64,000 nucleotides of DNA from Oribacterium sp. (GCA_004554245.1 SFND01000011.1:17944-81943), one strand, 5' to 3'. Shown: positions 1-8,565, counted from the first letter of the stretch. Numbers and translations: made by a program. The notes: generated by a model not told the origin, from the sequence alone.

Positions 1-287
1 CGCTTAAACTCCATATAGAGATAGCCGGTCCGCTCCTCTCGCTCATCGCCCTCCTCCAGGAGATAGCCAGACATCTTACGATCACGGGAACCGAATGGAT
101 CCAATCGCTCCGGATTCGCATTACCATCGAGGAGAAGCGGAATCGCACTCTGCATCGTAACGGATTTTCCAGAGCCGTTCGAGCCGCGCAGCAGAAGCCG
201 CCCCTTTGCAAAGCAGAATTCCTGCTCATCGTAATACCAGAAGTTGATGAGGCCGAGCTTATTCGCATGCCATCTGTTTTGTCCCAT
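1..287 (-). CDS. jetC: Wadjet type III JetC, SMC-like ATPase (N-terminal part, runs off left edge)
   Basis: The first 95 codons of a large ATPase are present; the rest lies beyond the left edge. The start is the ATG at 285-287, with AGGA a few bases upstream. The protein opens with a stretch typical of the TIGR02680 family and has a clear Walker A motif, GSNGSGKS, at residues 35-42. Family knowledge: JetC is the MukB/SMC-like motor of the Wadjet system, which loads on circular DNA and with JetA, JetB and the nuclease JetD restricts plasmids. It follows jetA and jetB in the usual gene order, after a 166-bp gap that holds a hairpin repeat. jetD would be expected further left, outside the window. 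Confidence 0.85.
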   Translation of the reverse strand, partial: MGQNRWHANKLGLINFWYYDEQEFCFAKGRLLLRGSNGSGKSVTMQSAIPLLLDGNANPERLDPFGSRDRKMSGYLLEEGDEREERTGYLYMEFK

Positions 288-362
288 ATCTATGTCCTGT
301 CTTTCTGCGCGCTGCCCAGTGGGACGCGCGATTTAAATTATTTCGAATATTTATTGACATTC

Positions 363-430
363 CGGCAGGGGCCCCGACGGTCCGGCGTCGGTCGCGGACT
401 ACTATGCATCCGACGCCGCCCCTCCGGGGA
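363..430. repeat. Dispersed hairpin repeat, family R copy 1
   Basis: In the jetB-jetC gap the sequence has complementary arms GGCGTCGG (384-391) and CCGACGCC (410-417) around a loop with GGACTACTATGCATCC. The right half matches repeats at 24466-24507 and 37001-37060 (GGAGTACTGTGC then CTCCGG and a C-run), and the left half matches 7558-7590. This is a small REP-like intergenic family. In the jet operon it could act as a mild terminator or an mRNA-processing hairpin. Confidence 0.55.
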
Positions 431-453
431 TTTTTCGCGAACTGTAATGTTTT

Positions 454-1566
454 TTATTCCACGTATCGTCCTGCGAGCTTTGCGCAGGACGGCTCGATGC
501 GCAGTCGTCCGCTCTCGCTGTCCCTCGAAAGAAAGGTCCAGAGCATCATCTGTGCCTTCACCTCTTTCAGGAAATCGCCCTCCGGAAGATCCCGGTAGAC
601 TTTCGAGAAGCGGTTCAGATTTTCACTTCGCACCTCGCGAAGCAGTGCATCGAACTCCGGCTCCTCCAGTACGATACAGTCCCGGACATCGGTTTTCCAG
701 ATCTCACTCTGTACGCGTTTCTGGATGGCATCCAGCACGAGCAGCAGGATATCAGACACCGTACTAGAGCCTGGGAACGCCTCACCCAGTCCGCTGTCGT
801 CGCTTAAGAGCAGCATAGCACCACCCTTCGAGATCTCGAGACGAAGCGAAAGCAGGACGCTTAGTTCCTCCCGCATACGGGCACCCTGATTTTTCAGATA
901 CTCATAGTCGCCCTCCGCGCCCTCGGAGCGGTACAGCCCCGGTGCAAAGAGCAGTCGTCGGTAGACGCGGTGTCGTCGCACAAGGCCCTTATCCTCATCC
1001 ACCTCGTACCAGCCGGAGTTCAGGAAATCCTCCAGACCACGATAGTGCATGATGTCCTCTGAAAAGCTGCGCATGTAGTAGAGGGAAACGCCGGTATTTT
1101 CATAGAGTACATCCTTCTGCGATTCCACGAAGCTGTCCTCCGAACCATCGGTCCGCTTCAGCATCCCCTGGCTCTCCGCATACTGCAGCACGCGCACCAG
1201 CCGCCGACGCTCCTGATAGGATGTCCAATCCACGCCACCACCCGGGAGATTCCCAGCGATGAATTCCGTGAGCTGCGAAAGGATAAACTGATCCTCGGCA
1301 TGCTCCTCGAGAAACATGAGCAGCATCGAAAAGAACGCATACTCCCGCGGACTTCGGAACTCCTGTATGCCCATAAACGGCTTCGGCACCGCCGGGATCC
1401 GCTCGACCTTGATGAGCAGCTGATTTTCGATCATCGGGCAGCCCAGTCGCTCCGTCACAAATTTACGGATCTCCTGCGCATGATCGCGGATCTGATAGTA
1501 CAGCTCCCGATCCTCCGATTTCAGTATCCAGTGCTTCGACAGCAGCGCTTCCAGTTCTTCCTGCAT
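454..1566 (-). CDS. jetB: Wadjet type III JetB (TIGR02678/DUF2398 family)
   Basis: A 370-residue protein that fits the TIGR02678 (DUF2398) family in length and in its N-terminal region (RKFVTERLGCPM, then REYAFFSMLLMFLEE). It starts two bases after jetA stops, so the two are translationally close and share a transcript. Family knowledge: JetB belongs to the kleisin-associated winged-helix subunits of the JetABC condensin-like complex. There is no transmembrane segment. The link to the Wadjet type III set (TIGR02677-TIGR02680) rests on the combined pattern of jetA, jetB and the jetC start, which makes the call firmer than the single sequence would. Confidence 0.82.
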   Translation of the reverse strand: MQEELEALLSKHWILKSEDRELYYQIRDHAQEIRKFVTERLGCPMIENQLLIKVERIPAVPKPFMGIQEFRSPREYAFFSMLLMFLEEHAEDQFILSQLTEFIAGNLPGGGVDWTSYQERRRLVRVLQYAESQGMLKRTDGSEDSFVESQKDVLYENTGVSLYYMRSFSEDIMHYRGLEDFLNSGWYEVDEDKGLVRRHRVYRRLLFAPGLYRSEGAEGDYEYLKNQGARMREELSVLLSLRLEISKGGAMLLLSDDSGLGEAFPGSSTVSDILLLVLDAIQKRVQSEIWKTDVRDCIVLEEPEFDALLREVRSENLNRFSKVYRDLPEGDFLKEVKAQMMLWTFLSRDSESGRLRIEPSCAKLAGRYVE

Positions 1567-1568
1567 CC

Positions 1569-3050
1569 TCAGTTCTCCTCTTCAAAAACGATGCGCATTT
1601 TCGGCATCTCGAAATCACCGTCCTCGCAGTGAACCACACAGCGTTCACCCCGGCCCGCACTTTCCAGGGTGAACCGCCGTCCATCCTCGGTACGTGCCGC
1701 CCGTCCCGGATCCTCCAGCGCATCAGATACCCAGCGAAGCAGTACCTCTCTCAGCTCTCGGGTGAGGCAAGGCAATGCTGAGAAATCGATGCAGCCATCC
1801 TGCTCGAGCTCCTGCAGCGCTGCATTTCGTGCTCGCTGCGCCTCCAGAATCTGCTGCCGCATCGCTTTTTTCTCTTCGCTGTGATCCGTGATTGCACTTC
1901 GATTGCTCCGCTCTGTGCCCTTCCGGGAGCGGGATTTCAACTGCTTCCGCTCCGGCTCCAGCGCATAGGCGCTCATATTCATGCTCTGGCTGTTCGCCTC
2001 CACCTCACTTCGAAGGTGCCGCGGTGTCTCTACACCGAAGATGCATGCACTCAGCTGATGTGCTTCCGCCAGATCCTCGCAGGCGAGAAAGAGCTCCGCC
2101 ACCTTGCGGTACTCTTCCCGTCGATTCGAGCCCATCGCACTCTTCTCACTCATCTCCATGGCGAAACGTGTGATGCGACGGATGATGTCATTCGTCGCAT
2201 CGAACAGCTTTCCGGCCTCATTGTCCTCGCCCTCAGAGGTCTGGAACCAGCGGCGGATGCTCTCCAGCTTTCCGCGGTTATTCTCCGCGATGGTCTCCGG
2301 TGCCACCTGCTCCATCCGGGGTATCGCGGCTTCGTAAGCATTGACCTTCTCCAGCACCGCCTCACAGAGCGATGGACTGAGGACCTGCAGCAGCTCCTCG
2401 ATCACGCCGACGTTCCGCTGCAGACTCGTGACGAAGTTCCGAAGATACTCGACGAGCTTATCCTTAAACAGCAGAAACTCCTGTGTATGCATCATCTCTT
2501 CCGCACGCACGCTGCTGAGGTCGCGGATGTAATCATGGTAATTCTGATTGAGACGCGTGAAATTCCGCTCGAGATCATCCCAGAAATCATAGGCCTCTGC
2601 CGGCTCGGCATCGACCATCTCCGGGAAGCGTTCGATGGCCCGCCGGATACGCTCAAGCAGGGTCGGCTCCAGGGACCCACCCTCGATTTCGAGATGCTCG
2701 AGCCGAAGGACTAGACGCTCGATTTCTACGCTGTAGGGCGACATCTGGTAGCGGTAGCGCCGGCTCTGGAACTCCTCGAGGGAGCTCACATGACGCGTGT
2801 CCTGCAGTGTTTCGAGATTATGCCAGTTTACGAGGCTCGTGAGATCCTGCTGGCACTGCTCCAGCCGATAATCGCGGAATTCCGGGAATGCCCGCAGCGC
2901 ATCATACACCTCCTCCTGGTACATCCAGTTGTGAAGCTTCTCCGTATTTTCATAGAAGATACGCATGATGCAGCGATACCGATCCGTATTTTCGGTATTC
3001 AGATACTGCACCTCCGGCAGCGGCTTCAGAAGTTTTTCTGTGATCTGCAC
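1569..3050 (-). CDS. jetA: Wadjet type III JetA (TIGR02677/DUF2397 family)
   Basis: A 493-residue protein with the N-terminal signature of TIGR02677: YLNTENTDRYRCIMRIFYEN, then a winged-helix-like segment and LVNWHNLETLQDT followed by RRYRYQMSPYSVEIERLV. The start is a GTG at 3048-3050, chosen because AAAGGA lies nine bases upstream; there is no better ATG. The middle is helical and rich in charged residues, as expected for a kleisin-like subunit. Established role: JetA joins JetB and the JetC ATPase in a complex that senses and helps cut circular plasmid DNA. The promoter lies inside the 3' end of the upstream rloB-like gene (-10 TATAAT at 3108-3113). Confidence 0.85.
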   Translation of the reverse strand: MQITEKLLKPLPEVQYLNTENTDRYRCIMRIFYENTEKLHNWMYQEEVYDALRAFPEFRDYRLEQCQQDLTSLVNWHNLETLQDTRHVSSLEEFQSRRYRYQMSPYSVEIERLVLRLEHLEIEGGSLEPTLLERIRRAIERFPEMVDAEPAEAYDFWDDLERNFTRLNQNYHDYIRDLSSVRAEEMMHTQEFLLFKDKLVEYLRNFVTSLQRNVGVIEELLQVLSPSLCEAVLEKVNAYEAAIPRMEQVAPETIAENNRGKLESIRRWFQTSEGEDNEAGKLFDATNDIIRRITRFAMEMSEKSAMGSNRREEYRKVAELFLACEDLAEAHQLSACIFGVETPRHLRSEVEANSQSMNMSAYALEPERKQLKSRSRKGTERSNRSAITDHSEEKKAMRQQILEAQRARNAALQELEQDGCIDFSALPCLTRELREVLLRWVSDALEDPGRAARTEDGRRFTLESAGRGERCVVHCEDGDFEMPKMRIVFEEEN

Positions 3051-3082
3051 GCGTTTTGTCCTTTCCGATGGGGCACCCCATC

Positions 3083-3170
3083 CTCGTTTCTTTATTTAAT
3101 ACAAGTCATTATATACGCAAGCCTGACAAATAAATGATCGCCTCATGAACATTCGAAAAGGTTTTGCAGT
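3083..3170 (-). promoter_or_regulatory. jetA leader/promoter block, copy 1 of a direct repeat
   Basis: On the minus strand a -10 box TATAAT (plus 3108-3113) sits about 60 bases before the jetA GTG. No good -35 is visible. The whole 88-bp block, from TTTTCGAAT through TTTGTCA, CGTATATAATGACTT and AAAGAAACGAGG, recurs in front of cbiF at 7278-7363. Here it doubles as the coding end of the rloB-like gene. Confidence 0.6.
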
Positions 3171-3423
3171 TCTTACATAGCCATTCATTTCTCTCATCTG
3201 TATCTTCCACCCCCGGCAAACCTTCCGGCAGAAGATTCTTCATCGTCTTTGCCGCATTCGTTACCGCCGTCGGATAATGCTCTGCAATTTTCTCCGTTGC
3301 TTTTTTATCCCCCTTTACATAGCCAGGTTCGAGTCGTTTGAGATCCGAAATCATCTGCTCACTCTCACCTTCACAAAACACCACGATGTACGGTTTTTGT
3401 TTTCTGAACTGGCGAGGCATCAC
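3109..3423 (-). pseudogene. RloB-like protein with an internal in-frame deletion
   Basis: A 104-residue product. The N-terminus (KPYIVVFCEGESEQ) matches the start of RloB proteins, and LKRLEPGYVKGDKKATEKIA with the following NAAKTM matches their C-terminal part. The usual central portion, including the acidic DxD-type and SNPCFELW-like motifs, is missing; RloB proteins are normally near 200 residues. The two ends join in frame, so a short protein could still be made, but it should lack the active core. It starts inside the stop codon of rloA (ATGA overlap). Its 3' end contains the jetA promoter. RloA/RloB pairs are defence-associated; this one is probably inactive, or reduced to a regulatory remnant. 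Confidence 0.65.
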
Positions 3424-4718
3424 TTCACCTCCTCGATGTCAAGGTCCGGAATCGCACCGTACTTTCCCAGCAGGTATCCCTTACGGATATTCTCTGTCGT
3501 TCTGGTTCCGAATTCGCTGATGCTGTAAAGCTCTGATGATCCATCCTCATGATTTTTGTCCGCAAAATATATCTGGTCCTTGCGAAGAAGCTCCATATTC
3601 AGAAGCTCTGTATTATGCGTTGTGAAAATCAGCTGCGCCCCCTTCGGATTTGTTTCCTTGCTCTGGAATTTTGCGACAATGTAATCAACGAGCAGCGGGT
3701 GGAGACCCTTTTCGATTTCATCCGTCAAAAGAACGCCGCCGTTCGCAAGCACAGATTCGATAGCCGGTGCAATCGACATCAACGTTCTGGTGCCATCCGA
3801 TTCATCCGAAAGATCCAGTGGATAAAGCTGCCCGTTACCATGCTGATCCTTGCCCTGATGCATGGATATAGCCTTTACTTCATTCATCGCGATTTTGGCA
3901 TCTGCATTATCTGAAGTCTGCGACAGCGCCTGAAGAAAACGTGCAAGCGCCGATCTGACACCTTCCGGCAGATCCTCTGGCATCTCCAGTTCCTGAATCT
4001 CTTTACTGTTCATTTCGAACTGCATATCTTCGATGCCAAAATCTGCTGCCTTTGCATAATCACTGATGGCCTTCAACATTCCGGGATTATCCGAATAATC
4101 GAGCAGCTGCTTCGGAATATCCGAATAATCCCTCGAGAAGTAAATCCGCTCTCGGAACCATCGCATCGCACTAACGCAGGCTTGATCATTCATCGTGCAG
4201 GCAACCGAAAAGAACAGCTGATTCGGTGCAACCATCTTTGCAATCAGTTTACGCTTAGTTTTTTCTTCCGTAAAATCAAATTCCTGCCCTTCTCTCGTAA
4301 AAACAAGTGCCTTCTGTCCCTTCGGCGCATAGTACAGGGACTCGGAATAGACCCGCTCACGATCCGCAGAAAACGCATACCAGTATTTGATACCCTCCAG
4401 TGTATAGATGAATTCAAATGCACTCGGTGCATTCTGAGAGTAATCATTTAATCGAAATGGATGGACAGGAATCGGTGCATCTGCATGCTGGGTTCTCTGC
4501 GCATTTTTAATAAACTGAACCGCCAGCCAGAATGCACGGATGACATTACTTTTTCCACCACCATTTTTTCCATAAATCGCGACACCCGGAAGAAGACTGG
4601 TTTTACTGTTATACTTGATCAGGGAATTTTTATACATTCCCAGACCGCTCGCCTCCATGGATAAAACCGCCTCGTCACGGAAAGATCTATAATTTTTAAA
4701 TCGAAATTCAATCAACAT
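3420..4718 (-). CDS. RloA-like AAA15 family ATPase
   Basis: A 432-residue ATPase of the OLD/RloA type. The N-terminus MLIEFRFKNYRSFRDE is the usual ABC-like opening; Walker A is GKNGGGKS at residues 50-57; a signature-like LSDESDGTRTL and the Walker B VLLTDEIEKGLHP follow, then the switch histidine in FTTHNTELL. A longer frame starts at 4766, but the ATG at 4718 has a strong GGAGGTGAG Shine-Dalgarno, so it is preferred. Family knowledge: RloA works with RloB-type nucleases, often next to restriction systems, in abortive phage defence. Its partner here is internally deleted, so the pair may no longer act. Together with Wadjet it marks a defence island. Confidence 0.75.
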   Translation of the reverse strand: MLIEFRFKNYRSFRDEAVLSMEASGLGMYKNSLIKYNSKTSLLPGVAIYGKNGGGKSNVIRAFWLAVQFIKNAQRTQHADAPIPVHPFRLNDYSQNAPSAFEFIYTLEGIKYWYAFSADRERVYSESLYYAPKGQKALVFTREGQEFDFTEEKTKRKLIAKMVAPNQLFFSVACTMNDQACVSAMRWFRERIYFSRDYSDIPKQLLDYSDNPGMLKAISDYAKAADFGIEDMQFEMNSKEIQELEMPEDLPEGVRSALARFLQALSQTSDNADAKIAMNEVKAISMHQGKDQHGNGQLYPLDLSDESDGTRTLMSIAPAIESVLANGGVLLTDEIEKGLHPLLVDYIVAKFQSKETNPKGAQLIFTTHNTELLNMELLRKDQIYFADKNHEDGSSELYSISEFGTRTTENIRKGYLLGKYGAIPDLDIEEVK

Positions 4719-4962
4719 CCCGCTCACCTCCACCACCAGTATAAATCCAGAGTTCGTGATATTCAAACGTTTTTATCACATTTTATGATTTTTATTGCTC
4801 AATTTTGAACGTATTAATCGGTTTCTTTCTTCTGTCGGAAGATACAGCTGTAGGATTCCTCTTTAGGTTTCCCTCTTAACTTACGTATATTCTTCGTGAC
4901 CAGCGTCGGCTTGCACGCACCGGAGGAACCTGCGTATTAGCTTGCGTATATCCTTCGTCCCC

Positions 4963-6369
4963 CTACGCTTCCACCGCGACGGCAGTCGTCACGCTCCCGT
5001 GGATCGTCTTATGCACCAGCACCTCAGCGTGGCCGCTCCGTCCCGCGGCATAGGCCGCCGCCCGCTCGCAGACATTGGCCACCCCCGTCACCGACTGGAC
5101 GAAGCTGCTGCCCGCGAAGGCCCCCTCCACCGTCCGAAGCTCCTCCGCCGTGTAGGTCACGAACGGCACTCCGCTTTCGTAGCTGTACGCGAGGATCCCC
5201 GCCTCCTGCTTCTTCAGGTCGATGCTCGCAAGGGCCACCACCGCGCGTGGGTCAATGCCGGCATCCTCGAGGCAGGTGGCGACTGCCGCTGCGACCTCGG
5301 CCTGCGTCACGCCCTTCCGCGCACCCAGACCCACATGAACCCGCTTCGCGATGAGGCGGAGGCCTGTAGCCTGGTTCAGCAGCTTCGTCCGGTAGCTGAT
5401 CACGATGTCAGCGCGGTCGATGTCCTGCGCCGGGACAAGCTCCGCCTCGTGGCGAGCCGGGCGCTGCACGAGACGCTCCATCGGGATGTCCGAGTAGATC
5501 CGCAGCTTCTCGCCGCGAAGAACCTTCGCGCTCACCTCCTTCGCCTTTCGGAGATCCGTAAGGAGGAAGCCGTTTTCCTTTGCGAAGGTATCTACCGCGA
5601 AGGCACTCTCCGCGTCCGTCGCCGTCGTGATGATGGGCTCCGCCTCGATCAGCGACGCCGCCGTGCGGGCCAGTGCATTGGCTCCACCCAGGTGACCGCT
5701 CAGCAGTGAGATCACGTAGCGCCCCGCCTCGTCGATGACGAGCACCGCCGGATCCACGGCCTTCCCACAGATAAACGGCGCGATCGCACGCACCGCGATG
5801 CCCGTCGCCCCCACGAAGATGATGGCGTCGCACGGATGCCTAGTACCGGCGTCTCTAGTCCTTGCATCCATCTCACAGGCACCAGATTTTTCTGATTCGA
5901 AGCCATGCTCAAGTCCACCAGCACCGAGGGCGCAGATCTCCGGCTTTTCTTCGAAATCGGACAACGAAACACGCTTTCCGTCTGTATCGTCTGCCGGCTT
6001 CGTGAACCACTCCCCGACGATGTCCTGCAGGCTCCGCGGATCGGAAATCGCCGGCAGCGCCTCCGTCTTCGCATGCAGCTCGATACGTGGCGGCTGTGAA
6101 ACCTCCTTAGACGATCCCCTGTACGACAAATGCAAATCCTCAGAAAGACCTGCGGCCTGTTGCCCTCCGACAGCTGCCCGGGAGACATCCTGATCGACGA
6201 CAGGATCTGAACGCCATAAGGCCTCCTGCCCTCCACCACCTGTCCGGGAGGCATCCTGATCGACAGCATTGGCTGAACCTAACGTATCCGACGCCGTGAT
6301 CCAGCGCGTGCGCAGCTCCTCCGCCAGCCGATATCCCTTTTCCGTAAATGCGATCATCTGAATATTCAT
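4963..6369 (-). CDS. cbiG: Cobalt-precorrin 5A hydrolase CbiG
   Basis: A 468-residue protein that opens the delta-lactone of cobalt-precorrin-5A in anaerobic cobalamin synthesis. The diagnostic core is visible: DAIIFVGATGIAVRAIAPF (181-199), VIDEAGRYVISLLSGHLGGAN (211-231), and a C-terminal CbiG_C domain starting VHVGLGARKGVTQAEV. The start at 6369 has a GAGGAT Shine-Dalgarno. The family is usually 330-380 residues; the excess comes from two hydrophilic insertions, about residues 29-95 and 128-180. The first contains two diverged copies of VDQD-SR-GGGQ. It lies 107 bp behind cbiF and probably shares its promoter. The insertions should be surface loops, since the core motifs are intact. Confidence 0.9.
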   Translation of the reverse strand: MNIQMIAFTEKGYRLAEELRTRWITASDTLGSANAVDQDASRTGGGGQEALWRSDPVVDQDVSRAAVGGQQAAGLSEDLHLSYRGSSKEVSQPPRIELHAKTEALPAISDPRSLQDIVGEWFTKPADDTDGKRVSLSDFEEKPEICALGAGGLEHGFESEKSGACEMDARTRDAGTRHPCDAIIFVGATGIAVRAIAPFICGKAVDPAVLVIDEAGRYVISLLSGHLGGANALARTAASLIEAEPIITTATDAESAFAVDTFAKENGFLLTDLRKAKEVSAKVLRGEKLRIYSDIPMERLVQRPARHEAELVPAQDIDRADIVISYRTKLLNQATGLRLIAKRVHVGLGARKGVTQAEVAAAVATCLEDAGIDPRAVVALASIDLKKQEAGILAYSYESGVPFVTYTAEELRTVEGAFAGSSFVQSVTGVANVCERAAAYAAGRSGHAEVLVHKTIHGSVTTAVAVEA

Positions 6370-6476
6370 CGATATCCTCGCTGCTTTCTTCTATACTGAA
6401 TTCCCAAATTCTATACTACGCACGTCACATCGTTCGCATACTGTTTCCACTCGCTCATAGCACGCACTATCATAGC

Positions 6477-7271
6477 TTATTTCGACGATGCCGATGTACT
6501 CCCCTGTCGAAACGCAGTCGTGAAGCCCGGGTCGTAGAGCTTCGAGGCTTCGTAGATTGTCGCGTCGCAGGTGGCGCGGCCGACGATGATGAGCGCTGGC
6601 TTGAGACGCCCGGCCTCGTTGCGCGCCTCCGACGTTTCGAAGGCCTCCGGCAGCTTTGCGAGCGTCGTGCGCACCACGCGCTCGTCCGGCCAGGATGCAC
6701 GGAATACGACCGCGGTCGGCGTGTTCTCCGGATAGCCACCGGCGAGAAGCTCGGTCTTCACCTTGTCCGCGAGGGTTGCCGACAGAAACAGCACCATCGT
6801 CGCCTGATGCGCGGCAAGCTTCGCGAGCTGCTCCCGCTCCGGCACCGGCGTCCGCCCCTCTGCACGGGAGATGATCACCGTCTGCGTCACGCCCGGCAGG
6901 GTATATTCCGTCTGAAGCGCGGCGGCTGCACCACAGAACGCACTGACGCCGGGACATACATCGTAGTCGATGCTGTGCGCCTTCAGAAAATCCATCTGCT
7001 CCCGGATGGCACCGTAGAGCGAGGGGTCACCCGTGTGGAGGCGGGCAACATTGGCCCCCGACTGCGCGGCCTCGAGATACAGCGCGCAGACCTCGTCGAG
7101 ATTCATATCCTTCGAATCATAGATGCGCGCATCCGGCCGGCACTCCTCGAGCAGCGCCGGATTCACCAGCGAACCCGCGTAGATCACGATCTCCGCCTCG
7201 CGGAGAAGCCGCGCGCCCTTCCGTGTGATCAGCTCCGGATCGCCCGGACCCGCCCCGATAAAATGAACCAT
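6477..7271 (-). CDS. cbiF: Cobalt-precorrin-4 C11-methyltransferase CbiF
   Basis: A 264-residue SAM-dependent methyltransferase of the tetrapyrrole methylase superfamily, acting just before CbiG in the anaerobic corrin ring pathway. The N-terminal glycine loop VHFIGAGPGDPELIT, the RLHTGDPSLYGAIREQ motif and VCPGVSAFCGAAAAL are diagnostic of CbiF/CobM. The ATG at 7271 is preceded by GAGGCAGG. Length is normal for the family. The gene order cbiF-cbiG on the minus strand fits consecutive pathway steps; cbiD, the step after CbiG, is 3 kb upstream in another operon. The promoter region repeats the jetA leader block. Confidence 0.92.
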   Translation of the reverse strand: MVHFIGAGPGDPELITRKGARLLREAEIVIYAGSLVNPALLEECRPDARIYDSKDMNLDEVCALYLEAAQSGANVARLHTGDPSLYGAIREQMDFLKAHSIDYDVCPGVSAFCGAAAALQTEYTLPGVTQTVIISRAEGRTPVPEREQLAKLAAHQATMVLFLSATLADKVKTELLAGGYPENTPTAVVFRASWPDERVVRTTLAKLPEAFETSEARNEAGRLKPALIIVGRATCDATIYEASKLYDPGFTTAFRQGSTSASSK

Positions 7272-7277
7272 ACCTGC

Positions 7278-7363
7278 CTCGTTTCTTTATGTGATAGAAG
7301 TCATTATATACGTACGTTTGACAAAAAAATGATCAGCTCCTGGGATTTGAGAAAGTTTTCAGT
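7278..7363 (-). repeat. Copy 2 of the jetA leader/RloB-tail repeat, upstream of cbiF
   Basis: This block aligns over about 86 bp with 3083-3170. It keeps TATAAT (plus 7303-7308), TTTGTCA, GATCATTT and the AAAGAAACGAGG leader. Part of it corresponds to the 3' coding end of the rloB-like gene but is interrupted here by a TGA, so it reads as a gene-end remnant that now supplies the cbiF promoter and leader. Confidence 0.6.
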
Positions 7364-7460
7364 CCCTGCAGCGCCATTTTTCATCATTCATTTTGACACC
7401 TGACATTTTAGCATAAAATGTATACACTTCGTGAAAATATAAAAAAGTATGGTGACAGTG

Positions 7461-7537
7461 TTACTGTTCACTCGTGACTCAGCCTCCGGCTGCTGTCCGC
7501 CGAGCCACGCCTTGACTTACCTACGTTTGAGCAGTAA
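7461..7537 (-). repeat. Short inverted-repeat element, family F copy 1
   Basis: The element is bounded by TTACTGTTCA (7461-7470) and its imperfect complement TGAGCAGTAA (7528-7537). The inside contains CTGCTGTCCGCCG and TTGACTTACCTACG. The reverse complement matches the element at 9022-9108. Its size and terminal inverted repeats suggest a small non-autonomous (MITE- or REP-like) sequence. Confidence 0.55.
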
Positions 7538-7557
7538 CGTGACAGTTCAGGCAAGCA

Positions 7558-7590
7558 GGCAGGGGCCCCGGCGGGGCGGCAACGGTTTTT
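7558..7590. repeat. Half copy of hairpin repeat family R
   Basis: GGCAGGGGCCCCGGCGGGGC followed by GGCAACGG resembles the left halves of the repeats at 363-430 and 37001-37060. It lies between the family F element and the end of the ZIP gene. With 7278-7363 and 7461-7537, it accounts for most of the 322-bp gap between cbiF and the ZIP gene. Confidence 0.4.
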
Positions 7591-7593
7591 CCT

Positions 7594-8382
7594 TCACCCG
7601 AGCGCCACGTCCAGCACCATCATCACGCTGAAGCCGGCGGCGAAAAGCAGGGTCCCGACATTCGAGTGGCGGCCCTGCGACATTTCCGGAATCAGCTCCT
7701 CCACGACGACATACAGCATGGCACCGGCGGCGAAGCTGAGGAGATACGGCAGCAGCGGAACGATGAGCTGCGCGGCGAGGATCGTCAGCACCGCACCGAT
7801 CGGCTCCACGACGCCCGACAGCACACCGCCGAGGAAGGCCTGCCGCTTACTCTCCCCCTCCGCGCGAAGCGGCATCGAGATGATCGCCCCCTCCGGGAAG
7901 TTCTGAATCGCGATACCGAGCGAGAGTGCCAGCGCACTGGCCGCCGTGATCTGCACGCTCCCCGACAGGAAGCCCGCGTACATCACACCGACCGCCATGC
8001 CCTCCGGGATGTTGTGGAGCGTCACCGCCAGCACCATCATCGTCGGTCGCTTCAGCCGCGTCTTCGGTCCCTCCGCCTCACTGCTGCCGACATGCATATG
8101 CGGAATCAGGTGATCCAGCACCAGCAGAAACAGCACGCCGATCCAGAAGCCGACGAAGGCCGGCACGAAGGACAGCTTCCCCCAGCCTGCCATCTGCTCG
8201 ATCGCCGGAATCAGCAGACTCCAGATGGATGCCGCCACCATGACCCCCGCCGCGAAGCCGGCCAGCGCCCGCCGCACCAGCTCCCCCAGCGCCCGCTTCA
8301 TGAAAAACACACACGCCGCCCCGAGACTCGTCCCCAGAAACGGAATCGCGATACCGATCACTGCATTCATTTCGTTCGTCAT
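7594..8382 (-). CDS. ZIP family metal transporter (ZupT-like)
   Basis: A 262-residue membrane protein with about eight hydrophobic segments. The metal-binding helices are clear: TLHNIPEGMAVG and IQNFPEGAIISMPL are the ZIP helix 4 and 5 motifs with His, Asn, Pro and Glu in place; a histidine pair (HLIPHMH) lies in the loop before them. Function: import of divalent cations, probably zinc or iron, across the inner membrane. The frame extends upstream to 8478, but the ATG at 8382 has GGGAGGG in front and gives the usual family length. Upstream are two copies of GCCATCGTCGC with TATATAT tails (8425-8449, 8484-8506), possible regulator sites. It stands alone between cobalamin genes and the repeat-rich gap. 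Confidence 0.88.
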   Translation of the reverse strand: MTNEMNAVIGIAIPFLGTSLGAACVFFMKRALGELVRRALAGFAAGVMVAASIWSLLIPAIEQMAGWGKLSFVPAFVGFWIGVLFLLVLDHLIPHMHVGSSEAEGPKTRLKRPTMMVLAVTLHNIPEGMAVGVMYAGFLSGSVQITAASALALSLGIAIQNFPEGAIISMPLRAEGESKRQAFLGGVLSGVVEPIGAVLTILAAQLIVPLLPYLLSFAAGAMLYVVVEELIPEMSQGRHSNVGTLLFAAGFSVMMVLDVALG

Positions 8383-8565
8383 TTCTACCCTCCCTTTTAT
8401 CCATCGGATGTGCTGCGTAGCGCCGCCATCGTCGCACACGCGTATATATCGGATAGGCGCGCGGAAACCGATGTTCACGTTCTGCCATCGTCGCGTATAT
8501 ATATATCCTGTCCAGATAGTTAGTTTATATTAACTTTTTGGCAAATGCCACTGTTTTCTACCATT

